A program made the position numbers and the translations under genes. A DNA stretch of 64,000 nt from Pyropia yezoensis. Its lineage: Eukaryota; Rhodophyta; Bangiophyceae; Bangiales; Bangiaceae. Position 1 is the stretch's first letter. Every line of letters starts with the position of its first letter. A model generated the notes under the pieces. The model was not told the origin of the DNA. It did not search any database and was given only the letters and a program-made list of their open reading frames with translations. The stretch spans positions 19,163,816 to 19,227,815 of the forward strand of contig CM020619.1 in NCBI GenBank assembly GCA_009829735.1, written 5' to 3'. Below are positions 1-10,182 of this stretch, one piece after another.

Positions 1-648
1 TCCTCGACTTGGCGCTCCAACACGCGGATCCGACGGTTCTTCATCTGAAGATTGCCAATAGGCAGGCTGGCGTGGGACGCCCCTGGAGCAGGTCCCCGGG
101 CCATCTTGCCCACCGACTGTCGGTTCGACGTCGTCCGTTGACGAAATGCCTCATTTGAGGTTGGCTTTCTCAGCTCCTCAAGAGTGGTCACCAGCTTGGT
201 GTTGGACTTCTCCAACTCCTTGTTGGCGGCCTCTTGGGCCTCAAGACGGGCATGAAGTGCCTCCACCACCGCCTTCAAGCTCTCCAACTTGGAGGTAGTG
301 ACATCCTCCGAGTCAGGGTTGGGGGGGTAGCATCGGGTGCCGGACGGCGGCTTGTTCCGCTCCCTCCCCCTGGTGGCGTGTAACCCGGAGGCAGGGCAAT
401 CCCCTTACCCTTCGAGCGCCGAGCGCCATCAGGGGCTCCCGAAGCCATATCGCAACCCGGCGTACTCGCGTCGGCGCGCCCTGCGTCGCCGACCAAAAGG
501 TCCTCGTGGCGCGACGCCCGGCGTCGTCCAGCCTTCACCGATCGGTGATGTCGCCCGGCAACACCCAATCAAGCGATCGTCAACACAACTGCCACAAGGC
601 ACCAAGGAACACGTACGAGTGTACGGCAGCGCCGCACACGAGCAGTAT

Positions 649-665
649 CCCCTGCTGCTCCACCA
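649..665 (-). other. primer-binding site of element A (left copy)
   Basis: The plus strand reads CCCCTGCTGCTCCACCA, so the minus strand is complementary to a tRNA 3' end finishing in CCA. It lies one base from the LTR edge. Element B and the TRIM have the same 17 nt. Confidence 0.75.
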
Positions 666-666
666 A

Positions 667-1092
667 TGTGGGATATGTGTTACCCAATAAAAGGGTATGG
701 GACCGACCGGCGCCCGGAAGGCAAAGAGGGAGCTATTGCCGTGAAGGCGAAGAAGACAGACCTTTAGCTCCAGGACGTTTGATGGGGAGCAAGCCGGCCA
801 AACGGCAGCGGCGAGACCCCACGTCGCCTATACCGGGCGAAACAATTATGCCGGTCGAGCGACCGAGCGAAGGCCGGACGGCCGATCGCTACGAGCATAG
901 CAAACAATATAAAAGATCCCTTCAAAGCAAGGACAGATAAACAATGCAAAACAAAAGTAGTCCCCCAAAGGGCGAGCCACAAGCGGACCCAGACCAACAA
1001 GGCTGGGACCACCAGTCAAGGGGGCTACTTGCCCGTAAATACCGGAAATCGGTACGGTGGGCGGATATGCTTCATCGATGATGGCTGTTTCC
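667..1092 (-). repeat. partial LTR of element A (left copy)
   Basis: The LTR edge begins TGTGGGATATG next to the primer-binding site. The element lies on the minus strand, so this is the 3' part of its 5' LTR. It is interrupted at 1092 by the LTR of element B, which is preceded by TTTCC. Confidence 0.7.
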
Positions 1093-1561
1093 TGTGGCAA
1101 AAACCACAAGCACACACGGCACCCAAGTTGGGGCGGTGTGCTAGGGCTGCCTCCCGTGTCGGGGGAACCGGAAGAAGTGCAAGTCGCACACACTCTGTCC
1201 CTGTTGTGGGGCAAACCCCCCACGGACAAACAAGAGGATGGTGTGTGGTCCAACAGTTTCTTGGTCGGGACGGGGACGCAGGGCCAAGCCCCGCTGTCCC
1301 TCCCCTTATCCCCCCAGGGTCCACTCAGAATCTCGCCACTCAGAATCTCCCACCCCAGCACCTGCCCACCGGGCCACACGAAAATTCAAGACGATAAATG
1401 CAGAAAACCCTCAAATCCAAGTTGGACTTACTACTAAGCTAACTATCCCAAACTTAGGGAATATGGACCCAAATGCAGGGGGAGGAACGGATCAGGCTAG
1501 TGGCCTGCCGCCCCTTGCATGGCACGTGTTGCCCCCCTACCTGGGGGTCAATACTGCCACA
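1093..1561 (-). repeat. LTR of element B (copy 1)
   Basis: 469 bp, plus strand beginning TGTGGCA and ending TGCCACA, so it has TG...CA ends and a 7-bp terminal inverted repeat. It appears identical or nearly so to the LTR at 9546-10014. The minus strand just inside it has a purine tract (GAGGAGAGGGGAG), as expected for a polypurine tract. Confidence 0.9.
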
Positions 1562-1729
1562 CTCCCCTCTCCTCAGTTCCGACCGACCCGGTCGGCCCTG
1601 TGAGGGGGTGCGTAAACGCACGTCTCGGCGTTGGGGGCGCGACTTGCTGTCCGCCCCTTGAGTACGTAACGCGGATGTGGAGGCGGTCACGTTGACCGCC
1701 CCTCTCCTCAAGCTTGCCCACTCGGCAGC

Positions 1730-3844
1730 TTGCTCTCCTCAGTTCACACTTCACCATCACCACCACCTCCCCTTCACCTTCCACTGGGCCGCCCCACGCT
1801 GGGGAGGCCACCCGTATACCCACGATCCGAGTCCCCCTCAACTCGAGGCGGGTCTCGTGCTGCGATAGCCAGAACGTCTCTCCCCAACTTGGGGAGAGCC
1901 ATGGCGACTCCGGGAGTGGAGACGGACTCTCTTGACGAGTGCATGGAGGACACCTCCTACGGGGCAGCACCCGCCGGGACTTCCGGCGGGGGCTCCGCGA
2001 TCGCTCCGGGGGACGGGACTCCCGCGTCACCCGGCTTTGGGTTGACGGCGGGGTCTCCCCCGGAGGCGGGACAAGTTGTCCCGCGTGAGGCCTTGGGGCG
2101 GTGGTTTTACCCCGCTTGGCCTCTCTATGAGGAGGGGCTGACTGTTCTTCGCTGTGGCCGACTTGGCGCAGCGATGGGCCGGGTATGGGACCGCCTACGG
2201 GAGAAGTATCCCCGTAGGGTCGGGTTCCCTGCCGGCTTCAGGACGGACCAGTTTGCCTTCCTGGACGATGAGGAGGTTGAGGACGTTCAGCGGGCCAAGG
2301 CCATGGTGGACCGCGGGGGAACTATCCCGGGTACCGGCGACTTGCCGACCTTCACGTGGGACGCTGTGGCAACTCGCCCGCCGTACCTCCACGAGGCCGA
2401 TCCGCACACTCATCACTTTGATGTGCGGATGGAGAAAGACTTTCGGCGAGGTCCCTACTTGGTGACCTCGGCTCAACTTGAGTTTCCTCAACAGTCTGCT
2501 GCCAGTAAGGAGCAGTACTATCCGAAGAAGCCCGAGTGGTGGCCTCAAGTTGAGGTCCCCTACGGGTTCCCGGCGTTGTTGCCACGGTTGCTTGACCACT
2601 TCGTCTCCGTCATGTTGACGGCTGCCCCTGATCACCTGGTGTGGGCCATGTTGGCCACCCAGTGGCTCCCCGAGGTCATGTCGACCTGGGTGTCCTGTGT
2701 TCAGCGGCGGGGGATGCTCTGGCATCTCCCCCTCCGGCTCATCCAAGGTTTGGAACAGCTCACCCCTCAGCTAGTTGCTGAGGGGTGCTCATCAGGACAA
2801 CTCACTCTACTTGAGGAGATGCTCCGGCTCCATAAGTTTATCGAGTGGGAGAGCATTGAGCACAAGTTGCGCCGCCCCACTCGTGGGCCCAAGGACGATG
2901 GCGCACTTCGCCAGTTCGTGTGGGTCGCTCGTGAACTTCACGACGGCCGTGTGGTCCTACGAGAGGGATTGGGCATCGGGGACTACCCGTATGCCCCGGG
3001 GGTGGATCGCCACACTGCGCCACCCCCGGACAAGCCCATAGTTATGGCCGTGCCGTCCTATGATGACCATATGACTCAACCCACTGCGGGGGCCCCAAGT
3101 CGGGGTCGCAGTTACACCCGGGTACCGCCACCTCGGCGGGCCCCTCCGCTTCCTCCTGTTCCTTTCCAACCTCAAGGGAACATCCCGATCAGCGTGGCCG
3201 TGGAGTCTTCCACCCCGGTGTCCCCCAACTTGGGGGCCACCCTCCTGACGGTATACCCCAAGTTGGTGTTGCCGCCCACGCCTCTAACCTCAGAGATGAT
3301 GATCACCACGTTGGTGCGCACCATTTCCTGGTTGGCCGCGTCGACCGCAACCCTACAGAGTTCCGAGACTCCTCAACTTGAGGAGCGCGTTCGTACTGCA
3401 GTGGCGACCGCGAGTTGCGAGTCGGTGGCGGAGTTTATGACAGCCGAGTTGGCTCGCATTGGGGCTATTATGCCCCAGCCAGCCCCACTTGGGCGTGGCA
3501 AACGTCGGGCGAGCCGGGCATACTCGCCTCCTCGCCGTCGTCGCCGACACTCGCGGCGCTCTCCTTCCGTATCGGAAGACGAGTTGTCTTACTCCGTTTC
3601 GGAGTCCTCTACCCCGTCGGAGACGGAGTCTGTCCAGCGTCTGCGTCGCAAACTTGCGCGCAAGACCAGGCAGAAGAGTGGCCACGGTCGGCGCCACTTG
3701 CGCGACCGTGAGGGGCGCGACGGTTCCGACTTGGAGCCGCCGCCCCCTCCAACGAGTGGAGACCGTTATCGGCGTGGGTCTCGCCGCTCGCCTCCACGTG
3801 AGGGCGAGGGCCGTGGAGTGGGAGAGTCTAGCATGCGTGCCTAG
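1730..3844 (+). other. antisense ORF of element B (copy 1), RS-tailed protein
   Basis: A 704-codon open frame on the strand opposite to gag-pol, between the 3' LTR and the end of pol. The first ATG at 1730 is conserved in the other copies; another ATG at 1901 could be the start here. The product has a Pro/Gly-rich N-terminus, a central Trp-rich block (WWPQVEVPYG, FVWVARELHDGR) and an Arg/Ser-rich tail over the last ~115 residues. No known family was recognised. The same frame exists in B copies 2 and 3, so it is a standing part of the element. It converges on pol, with about 110 bp between the stops. Confidence 0.8.
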
Positions 3845-3955
3845 TTGGCAGCTGCCTTTATTGTGAGAGTGTGAGGGTAAGGGCTGTAGTTAAAAGCCAC
3901 TCTGCGTACCACTTTGACTTGAAGCACTCTCTTGGCACTGTTGCTCAGCCTTCCC

Positions 3956-6620
3956 TCACGTTGAGGGAGGGCTGTTAGGGTCTATCTCATTCCAGGCACA
4001 GTACGCCCGGACCGTCTCAGCGGGAAGGTCCTCCACATACTCCCACGTATCATCCTTGGCTTTGTAGCCAAACCAACGCACCCTCAACATGAGGCGGTCA
4101 GTGTCTTCATCCCATCCGTGGTCGATGAACTTATCGAACACGTACTCCTGCGGGCCCTGTTTGGCCGCAGGCAGTGAGGGGAGGCGCCACGATTCCAACG
4201 CACGCGCCCAAGCTGGGTCGCCTGCAGGCGGTGGTGCAACTTTGACCACGTCCTGTCCGTTCACTGTGCGGACCCCATCGTCACTTTCGATGGTGAAGCG
4301 CCGCCCATCAGTACGAAGGACCTGGTACGGTCCCTTCGTCTGGAATACCAGCTTACTCCCAGTTGGGGTGTGCGAGTGTACCAGCACCCAGTCACCCTGC
4401 TCGGGGACATGTTTAGCATTGCGCACCTTTTTGTCAAAGGTACGCTTGTAGCGCTTTTGTGCTTTGTCCATCTCAGCCCTGACTTTAGGGATGAGGTTTT
4501 CAAGCCTAGCAGCGAACTCCGCCTTACTCTCAGTAGGAGTAGGCGTACTGCCACCATCCTCCCTAGTTGGGAGCGACCGCCGCACGGCAATAGACCGCAC
4601 GCGACGGGGGGTCACAAAAGCGAGGGGTACTTCCCCTGTAGATGAGTGAACCTGCGAATTGTAGGCAGTAGTAAGGATAGAAATGTATTGGTCCCACGTC
4701 TTCACGTGCTCACTCACATAGTGGCGCAGCTGCCTAACAATAGTTTTGTTGAAGCGCTCCACCTGCCCATTAGTTTGTGGGTGGTAGGGGGTGGCATAGT
4801 TTGCCTTAACCCCCAACATATCCAGCACTCCCTGAAACAGTACAGACGCAAATTGCGGTTCATTGTCCGATAGTGTACTATCTGGGATGCCATACGCGGC
4901 AACCCAGTGATCTAGGAAGGCTGACACGACCGACATGGCCGTGATCTCTGCCAGTGGGATCGCTCGCGTAAGTTTCGTGAAGCGGTCACAGATGACCAGG
5001 AGGTACTGGTTGCCCTCCTCGGTCACGGGCAGTGGCCCAAGGATGTCCATCGCCAACGCGGCGAAGGGCTCCTTGGCCGGGAACAATAACATAGCCGTAC
5101 TAGGCCGCCGTTCCATCAGACGGTTCTGTGCACAACTTGTGCAGGCAGCCACCCAACTGTAGATGTCCACCACCATGGACGGCCAGTAGTACCTGGTCCT
5201 CAGGGTCTGGTACAGTTTACTAGACCCCAGGTGTCCACCCGTGGGAGCGTTGTGCTCCCTCTCAAGGATACTGTCCTTGAGGGATGCGGGGACGACAAGT
5301 TGTTCGGTCCCCTGGAATACCCCCCTCCTCATGAGGAGGCCATCGTCTCCCAGAAAGAAACGCGTCTCTACCACTGTATCCAGTATATCCCTCTGCGACT
5401 TGCAGAAGGGATCCTCGGCCTGGGCCTTCACCACCTCGTCCAGGGACAGGGGCAAGTACTTCTTGTTCCCTGGCGCCTCGGGGTTCAACGCCTGACCCGA
5501 GCGCGTGACTACCCCCACGATGGGGATGTCCTCATCGACTGGGTTAGTGTCCAGCCCCTCGGTAGGTACCCGAGAGAGGCCGTCGGCAAGGGCATGTTGC
5601 CTGCCAGGTCGGTACTCAATGTCAAAGTTGAAGGGTGCCAGTCGCACCCTCCACCGGTTGAGACGAGTGTTCGTACAGTCCGTCTTAAAGATGAACTGCA
5701 ACGCGCGGTGGTCACAGCGGATGAGGAACTTCTCACCCTCCAGGTAGGGACGAAGTGACGTCACCGCCAACACCACTGCGAGTCCTTCCAACTTGGTGAC
5801 TCCGTAGTTCTTCTCGGCCGAGTTCAGCCCCTTACTAAAGTATCCCACCGGCAAGTACTCCTTGTCCGGCTGCTGCTGAAGCAACACACAACCAAGTTGG
5901 TCGTAGCTAGCGTCCACATCCAGGATGTAGTGGCCTCCCAACCTGGGAATAGCCAAGATGGGGGGCTTCAGCAGAAGGTCCCGAAGAGTCTCAAAGGATT
6001 CCTGCTCCACCCGACTTGGGGGAGGCAGGTTCTTCGGTAGCGTTGAGCTCACTACCTCATTCAACGGCTTCGCCACCTTGGCGAAGCCCTTGGTGAAACG
6101 TCGGTACACGTTACACATCCCGAGGAAGCTCCTCATCTGGGTCTGGGTCCGGGGGTACTGAGCCTTACGAATGGCCCTCAAGTTCTTCTCGTTAACACTG
6201 AGTCGCCCCGGATGGACAACATGTCCCAAGTACTCCACCTCTTGAGTAAAGAGGTGGCACTTACTCGCCTTCAGTGACACACCGGCGTCAGCAAGTAGCT
6301 TGAACACCTGGCCAAGATGGCCAATGTGTTCCTCCGGACTTCGGGAGAACACAATGATATCGTCTAGGTACACGAGACAGATCTGCCACCGTACTCCGGC
6401 CAGAATCATGTCCATAGCGCGCTGGAAAGTTGCCGGCGCGTTGCACAGTCCAAACGGTAGTCGCTTGCACTGGTAGGTACCTCAGTGACAGGTAAAGGTA
6501 GTTTTATGCCTGTCTTCCGGGGCAATGGGAATTTGCCAGTACCCCGCGTTACAGTGCAGGGTAGAGAACACGTTTGCCTCCCCCAGAGAGTCCAGACAGT
6601 CGTCCATCCTAGGTAGGGGA
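3956..6620 (-). pseudogene. pol of element B copy 1, partial (RT, RNase H, integrase, chromodomain)
   Basis: The minus strand encodes the RT motif YLDD, an RNase H domain, an integrase with an HHCC finger and the usual catalytic core (MDILGPLP, YHPQTNGQVERFN), and a C-terminal chromodomain (RVRWFGYKAKDDTWEYVEDL). The 5' part with protease and early RT is missing because of the junction at 6620. It is a fossil, truncated and broken, closely similar to 12409-15073. Confidence 0.9.
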
Positions 6621-6622
6621 CC

Positions 6623-7120
6623 TTAGTCGACCCCCCGGTCCATTGAGGTTCCATAACACTGTTGTACTGGATGCCCAAGATGAGACAGTGAGCCGTCGAA
6701 CGATCGTTCGAGGATTGCCAAACGATACGTTTGAGTCGGGGCCAGATTGACTCCACGTGCTTGTCCGTAAACTCGGTCCCGAGTATGCACTTGACCGACA
6801 GGTTGGGGGTAACGTAAAAAACGTTCAAAGGCCTGAACCCCCCCGGTATCGATGAACAAGTGGATGGCTTGTAGAGCCTCGATCGTTTGCCCGTTGGCAT
6901 CAACAATGTGCGGTGCTCTGGTTAACGTGTCGGCGTAATCGCGCCAATGTGGCGGTAGGACGTCCGGCCGGATAAGGTTGACGCCAGCTCCGGTGTCAAT
7001 GATGGGTCTCATACCGCGCGTATTCGCGAGCTCCATGCCTATACAGGCAGCGATCTCATAGTGTAGGTGAGCCTTGCTCAGTATCTTGGTGACCTTAGGT
7101 CTAGCTTGTCGGGCAGGCAA
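6623..7120 (-). pseudogene. element A aspartic protease region
   Basis: The retroviral-type protease motif is visible as PIIDTGAGVNLIRPDVLP (Asp-Thr-Gly active site), followed by a second hydrophobic strand region. It follows the CCHC region in transcription order, as in Ty3/Gypsy elements. It is a fossil fragment; the expected RT downstream is absent. Confidence 0.75.
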
Positions 7121-7155
7121 GGATGCGTCGGGGAGACTGCCCGTCGGTCCTCGAC

Positions 7156-7749
7156 TTACTCGTTTTTTGAGTCGGCCTTGCCGTCGCCGGTGTCGACGCG
7201 TCCGACGTCATCGTCCTCCGAGTCCGGCAGGACTTCGTTCTCGACGATCGCGTTGATCTGCTTGCGGACCGAGTCGTCGATGAGTGCCATCACTCGTGCC
7301 TGACGTCGTTCACGACGGGGCTTAGGGCATTGAGAGGCAAAGTGCCCGCGCTCGTTACAGTTGTAACAGATGTCGTTAGCTCGCGGGTTTGGCGTGTCCG
7401 TGCGGACAGCCTTAACGGGGTCGAATGGTCGATCGACCGTGCGCGCTTGGGGCCCCGGGGTAGAGTTAACTTGACTAACCTTGATCATGGCAGGCCGGCT
7501 GGCCTTGATGGACTGCCGCAGGCGAGTGGCGCCCTCCCAAAATCCTTGGGTAGCTGCCACTGTGTCCGCCATTGGGCGATCGGGGAATTGACTGTCCAGG
7601 ACGAGGACGTTTGGCTTGATGAGGTCTGAAAGACCGTTGATGAAGACGTCCTTTACGTCTTGAGCGGAGAACAGGCCGCAGAGGCGATCGCACGCCGCCT
7701 CCACGCGGGAGGCAAACACGCGCGGGACCTCCACGTCCACTTGAGTCAT
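7156..7749 (-). pseudogene. element A nucleocapsid region (CCHC zinc knuckle)
   Basis: The zinc knuckle CYNCNERGHFASQC is followed by a basic stretch and an acidic tail. Upstream residues look like the C-terminal half of a gag capsid (helical, Leu/Val-rich). It is separate from, but in line with, the gag frame at 7843-9021. Fossil. Confidence 0.75.
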
Positions 7750-7842
7750 CGTAATGATGTCGTGATAGGCTGTTGCCAGGCCGGCGTGAGTTGCGTACTT
7801 CTTGAGAAGCCAGTTGACTCCTTCACCATAGGTGGTGAGCTC

Positions 7843-9021
7843 CTAGTGCTTGCCACTAACAATCGTGTTGGCCGCGCTGGCGAATGCGCGCTTGGCGGCT
7901 CCCGCCAGCCGGAAGGCGATCAAGGGGAACACCCGGCCGTGGGTCAGCCCTGCCGCGTCACAAGCTCTGCGAAAGGTAGTGAGGAAGGTGAAGACACCGA
8001 GGGGGTCGCCACCGTTAAAGGTCTCTTGACCTTGGAACGCGCCGTCAAGGCGCTTGTTCATCTTGCTCGCGTCCTTCACCATGGATGGTGTGTACTTGGT
8101 GCTCCGTCGGAGCAGGAAGTAGGTCCGGTAATCCAGGAGTGACTTGAAGCGGCTGTTGCCGGGTCGAATGACCAACTTTCGGTCACTCAACTCCGTGAGT
8201 CCAGCGGCGGGCGCCAGTCGGCGCCGGTGACGACGCACACGTCGACGGTGTGCGTCCGAGCTGTTCGAAACGGACTCACCGCTCGATGAGCTTGGGCTTG
8301 ACGGCGGGGAAGGGTCCCAACGACCGTCATCAGTTTCGTCCGAAGACGAGGAAGACGAGGACGACGAGTTGTCGGATGACATCCCGTCATCAGCGGATGA
8401 TGCTCCTCCCTCCCGTGCGTTCGAACGCTTACTCGAGGCCTTGACCTTCAGGTCCTCGACTTGGCGCTCCAACACGCGGATCCGACGGTTCTTCATCTGA
8501 AGATTGCCAATAGGCAGGCTGGCGTGGGACGCCCCTGGAGCAGGTCCCCGGGCCATCTTGCCCACCGACTGTCGGTTCGACGTCGTCCGTTGACGAAATG
8601 CCTCATTTGAGGTTGGCTTTCTCAGCTCCTCAAGAGTGGTCACCAGCTTGGTGTTGGACTTCTCCAACTCCTTGTTGGCGGCCTCTTGGGCCTCAAGACG
8701 GGCATGAAGTGCCTCCACCACCGCCTTCAAGCTCTCCAACTTGGAGGTAGTGACATCCTCCGAGTCAGGGTTGGGGGGGGTAGCATCGGGTGCCGGACGG
8801 CGGCTTGTTCCGCTCCCTCCCCCTGGTGGCGTGTAACCCGGAGGCAGGGCAATCCCCTTACCCTTCGAGCGCCGAGCGCCATCAGGGGCTCCCGAAGCCA
8901 TATCGCAACCCGGCGTACTCGCGTCGGCGCGCCCTGCGTCGCCGACCAAAAGGTCCTCGTGGCGCGACGCCCGGCGTCGTCCAGCCTTCACCGATCGGTG
9001 ATGTCGCCCGGCAACACCCAA
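7843..9021 (-). pseudogene. element A gag-like region
   Basis: About 390 codons. There is a basic Gly/Pro-rich N-terminus, a coiled-coil-like segment (ESLKAVVEALHARLEAQEAA), a Ser/Asp-rich low-complexity stretch of some 40 residues, and a capsid-like helical C-terminus. Identification as gag rests on position: it lies directly after the primer-binding site and leader and directly before the zinc knuckle. Fossil. Confidence 0.7.
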
Positions 9022-9101
9022 TCAAGCGATCGTCAACACAACTGCCACAAGGCACCAAGGAACACGTACGAGTGTACGGCAGCGCCGCACACGAGCAGTA
9101 T

Positions 9102-9118
9102 CCCCTGCTGCTCCACCA
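9102..9118 (-). other. primer-binding site of element A (right copy)
   Basis: CCCCTGCTGCTCCACCA on the plus strand, one base from the LTR edge at 9120. It is identical to the sites of element B and the TRIM. Confidence 0.75.
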
Positions 9119-9119
9119 A

Positions 9120-9545
9120 TGTGGGATATGTGTTACCCAATAAAAGGGTATGGGACCGACCGGCGCCCGGAAGGCAAAGAGGGAGCTATTGCCGTGAAGG
9201 CAAAGAAGACAGACCTTTAGCTCCAGGACGTTTGATGGGGAGCAAGCCGGCCAAACGGCAGCGGCGAGACCCCACGTCGCCTATACCGGGCGAAACAATT
9301 ATGCCGGTCGAGCGACCGAGCGAAGGCCGGACGGCCGATCGCTACGAGCATAGCAAACAATATAAAAGATCCCTTCAAAGCAAGGACAGATAAACAATGC
9401 AAAACAAAAGTAGTCCCCCAAAGGGCGAGCCACAAGCGGACCCAGACCAACAAGGCTGGGACCACCAGTCAAGGGGGCTACTTGCCCGTAAATACCGGAA
9501 ATCGGTACGGTGGGCGGATATGCTTCATCGATGATGGCTGTTTCC
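9120..9545 (-). repeat. partial LTR of element A (right copy), split by element B
   Basis: It begins TGTGGGATATG and continues to TTTCC at 9541-9545, where element B is inserted. TTTCC recurs at 18924-18928 on the far side of B. The rest of the LTR should therefore resume at 18924. Confidence 0.7.
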
Positions 9546-10014
9546 TGTGGCAAAAACCACAAGCACACACGGCACCCAAGTTGGGGCGGTGTGCTAGGGC
9601 TGCCTCCCGTGTCGGGGGAACCGGAAGAAGTGCAAGTCGCACACACTCTGTCCCTGTTGTGGGGCAAACCCCCCACGGACAAACAAGAGGATGGTGTGTG
9701 GTCCAACAGTTTCTTGGTCGGGACGGGGACGCAGGGCCAAGCCCCGCTGTCCCTCCCCTTATCCCCCCAGGGTCCACTCAGAATCTCGCCACTCAGAATC
9801 TCCCACCCCAGCACCTGCCCACCGGGCCACACGAAAATTCAAGACGATAAATGCAGAAAACCCTCAAATCCAAGTTGGACTTACTACTAAGCTAACTATC
9901 CCAAACTTAGGGAATATGGACCCAAATGCAGGGGGAGGAACGGATCAGGCTAGTGGCCTGCCGCCCCTTGCATGGCACGTGTTGCCCCCCTACCTGGGGG
10001 TCAATACTGCCACA
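9546..10014 (-). repeat. 3' LTR of element B copy 2
   Basis: 469 bp, TGTGGCA...TGCCACA on the plus strand. The preceding bases TTTCC are the target duplication. Because the antisense ORF starts 169 bp further in, this LTR is the obvious place for an opposite-strand promoter. Confidence 0.95.
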
Positions 10015-10182
10015 CTCCCCTCTCCTCAGTTCCGACCGACCCGGTCGGCCCTGTGAGGGGGTGCGTAAACGCACGTCTCGGCGTTGGGGGCGCGACTTGC
10101 TGTCCGCCCCTTGAGTACGTAACGCGGATGTGGAGGCGGTCACGTTGACCGCCCCTCTCCTCAAGCTTGCCCACTCGGCAGC

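Larger units (their letters stand above)
1..1092 (-). mobile_element. element A fragment (Ty3/Gypsy-like): gag 5' part and partial LTR
   Basis: The minus strand encodes the start of the A gag-like protein (about 1-568), followed upstream by an untranslated leader, a primer-binding site at 649-665 and the inner part of the A LTR (667-1092). The LTR is cut by the insertion of element B at 1093. This is the tandem duplicate of 8453-9545. It is a fossil, truncated at both ends. Confidence 0.8.
1..6620. repeat. left, partial copy of an ~8.45-kb chimeric tandem unit
   Basis: This stretch matches 8453-15073 almost base for base, with scattered substitutions and a few single-base length differences. 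It starts inside the gag region of element A, passes through A's LTR, then through the LTR, antisense ORF and most of pol of element B, and stops abruptly in the B reverse transcriptase. At 6620/6621 the sequence switches to the protease region of element A. The unit is therefore A plus the 3' two thirds of B, repeated head to tail. Further copies may lie left of the window. Confidence 0.9.
1093..6620 (-). mobile_element. element B copy 1 (Ty3/Gypsy chromovirus), truncated by the tandem junction
   Basis: It contains the 3' LTR (1093-1561), the antisense ORF (1730-3844, plus strand) and the 3' two thirds of pol (3956-6620, minus strand), with reverse transcriptase, RNase H, integrase and chromodomain. 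The gag, protease and 5' LTR are absent because the tandem-duplication junction replaces them with element A at 6621. It is a fossil: truncated, and with at least one further break. It is not an independent insertion, because its left boundary is the duplicated boundary of B copy 2. Confidence 0.9.
6621..9545 (-). mobile_element. element A (Ty3/Gypsy-like), right copy: protease, CCHC, gag, leader, partial LTR
   Basis: In minus orientation and in transcription order: partial LTR (9545-9120), primer-binding site (9118-9102), leader, gag-like region (9021-7843), nucleocapsid with CCHC knuckle (7749-7156) and aspartic protease (7120-6623). Reverse transcriptase and beyond are missing at the junction with B pol at 6620/6621. 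Element B sits in the LTR at 9546. It is a fossil with several breaks and no intact pol. Confidence 0.8.

Noticed and set aside
1093-6620. B copy 1 as an independent insertion
   Set aside because: Its left boundary and flank are those of B copy 2, and it ends at the tandem junction without its own target duplication.
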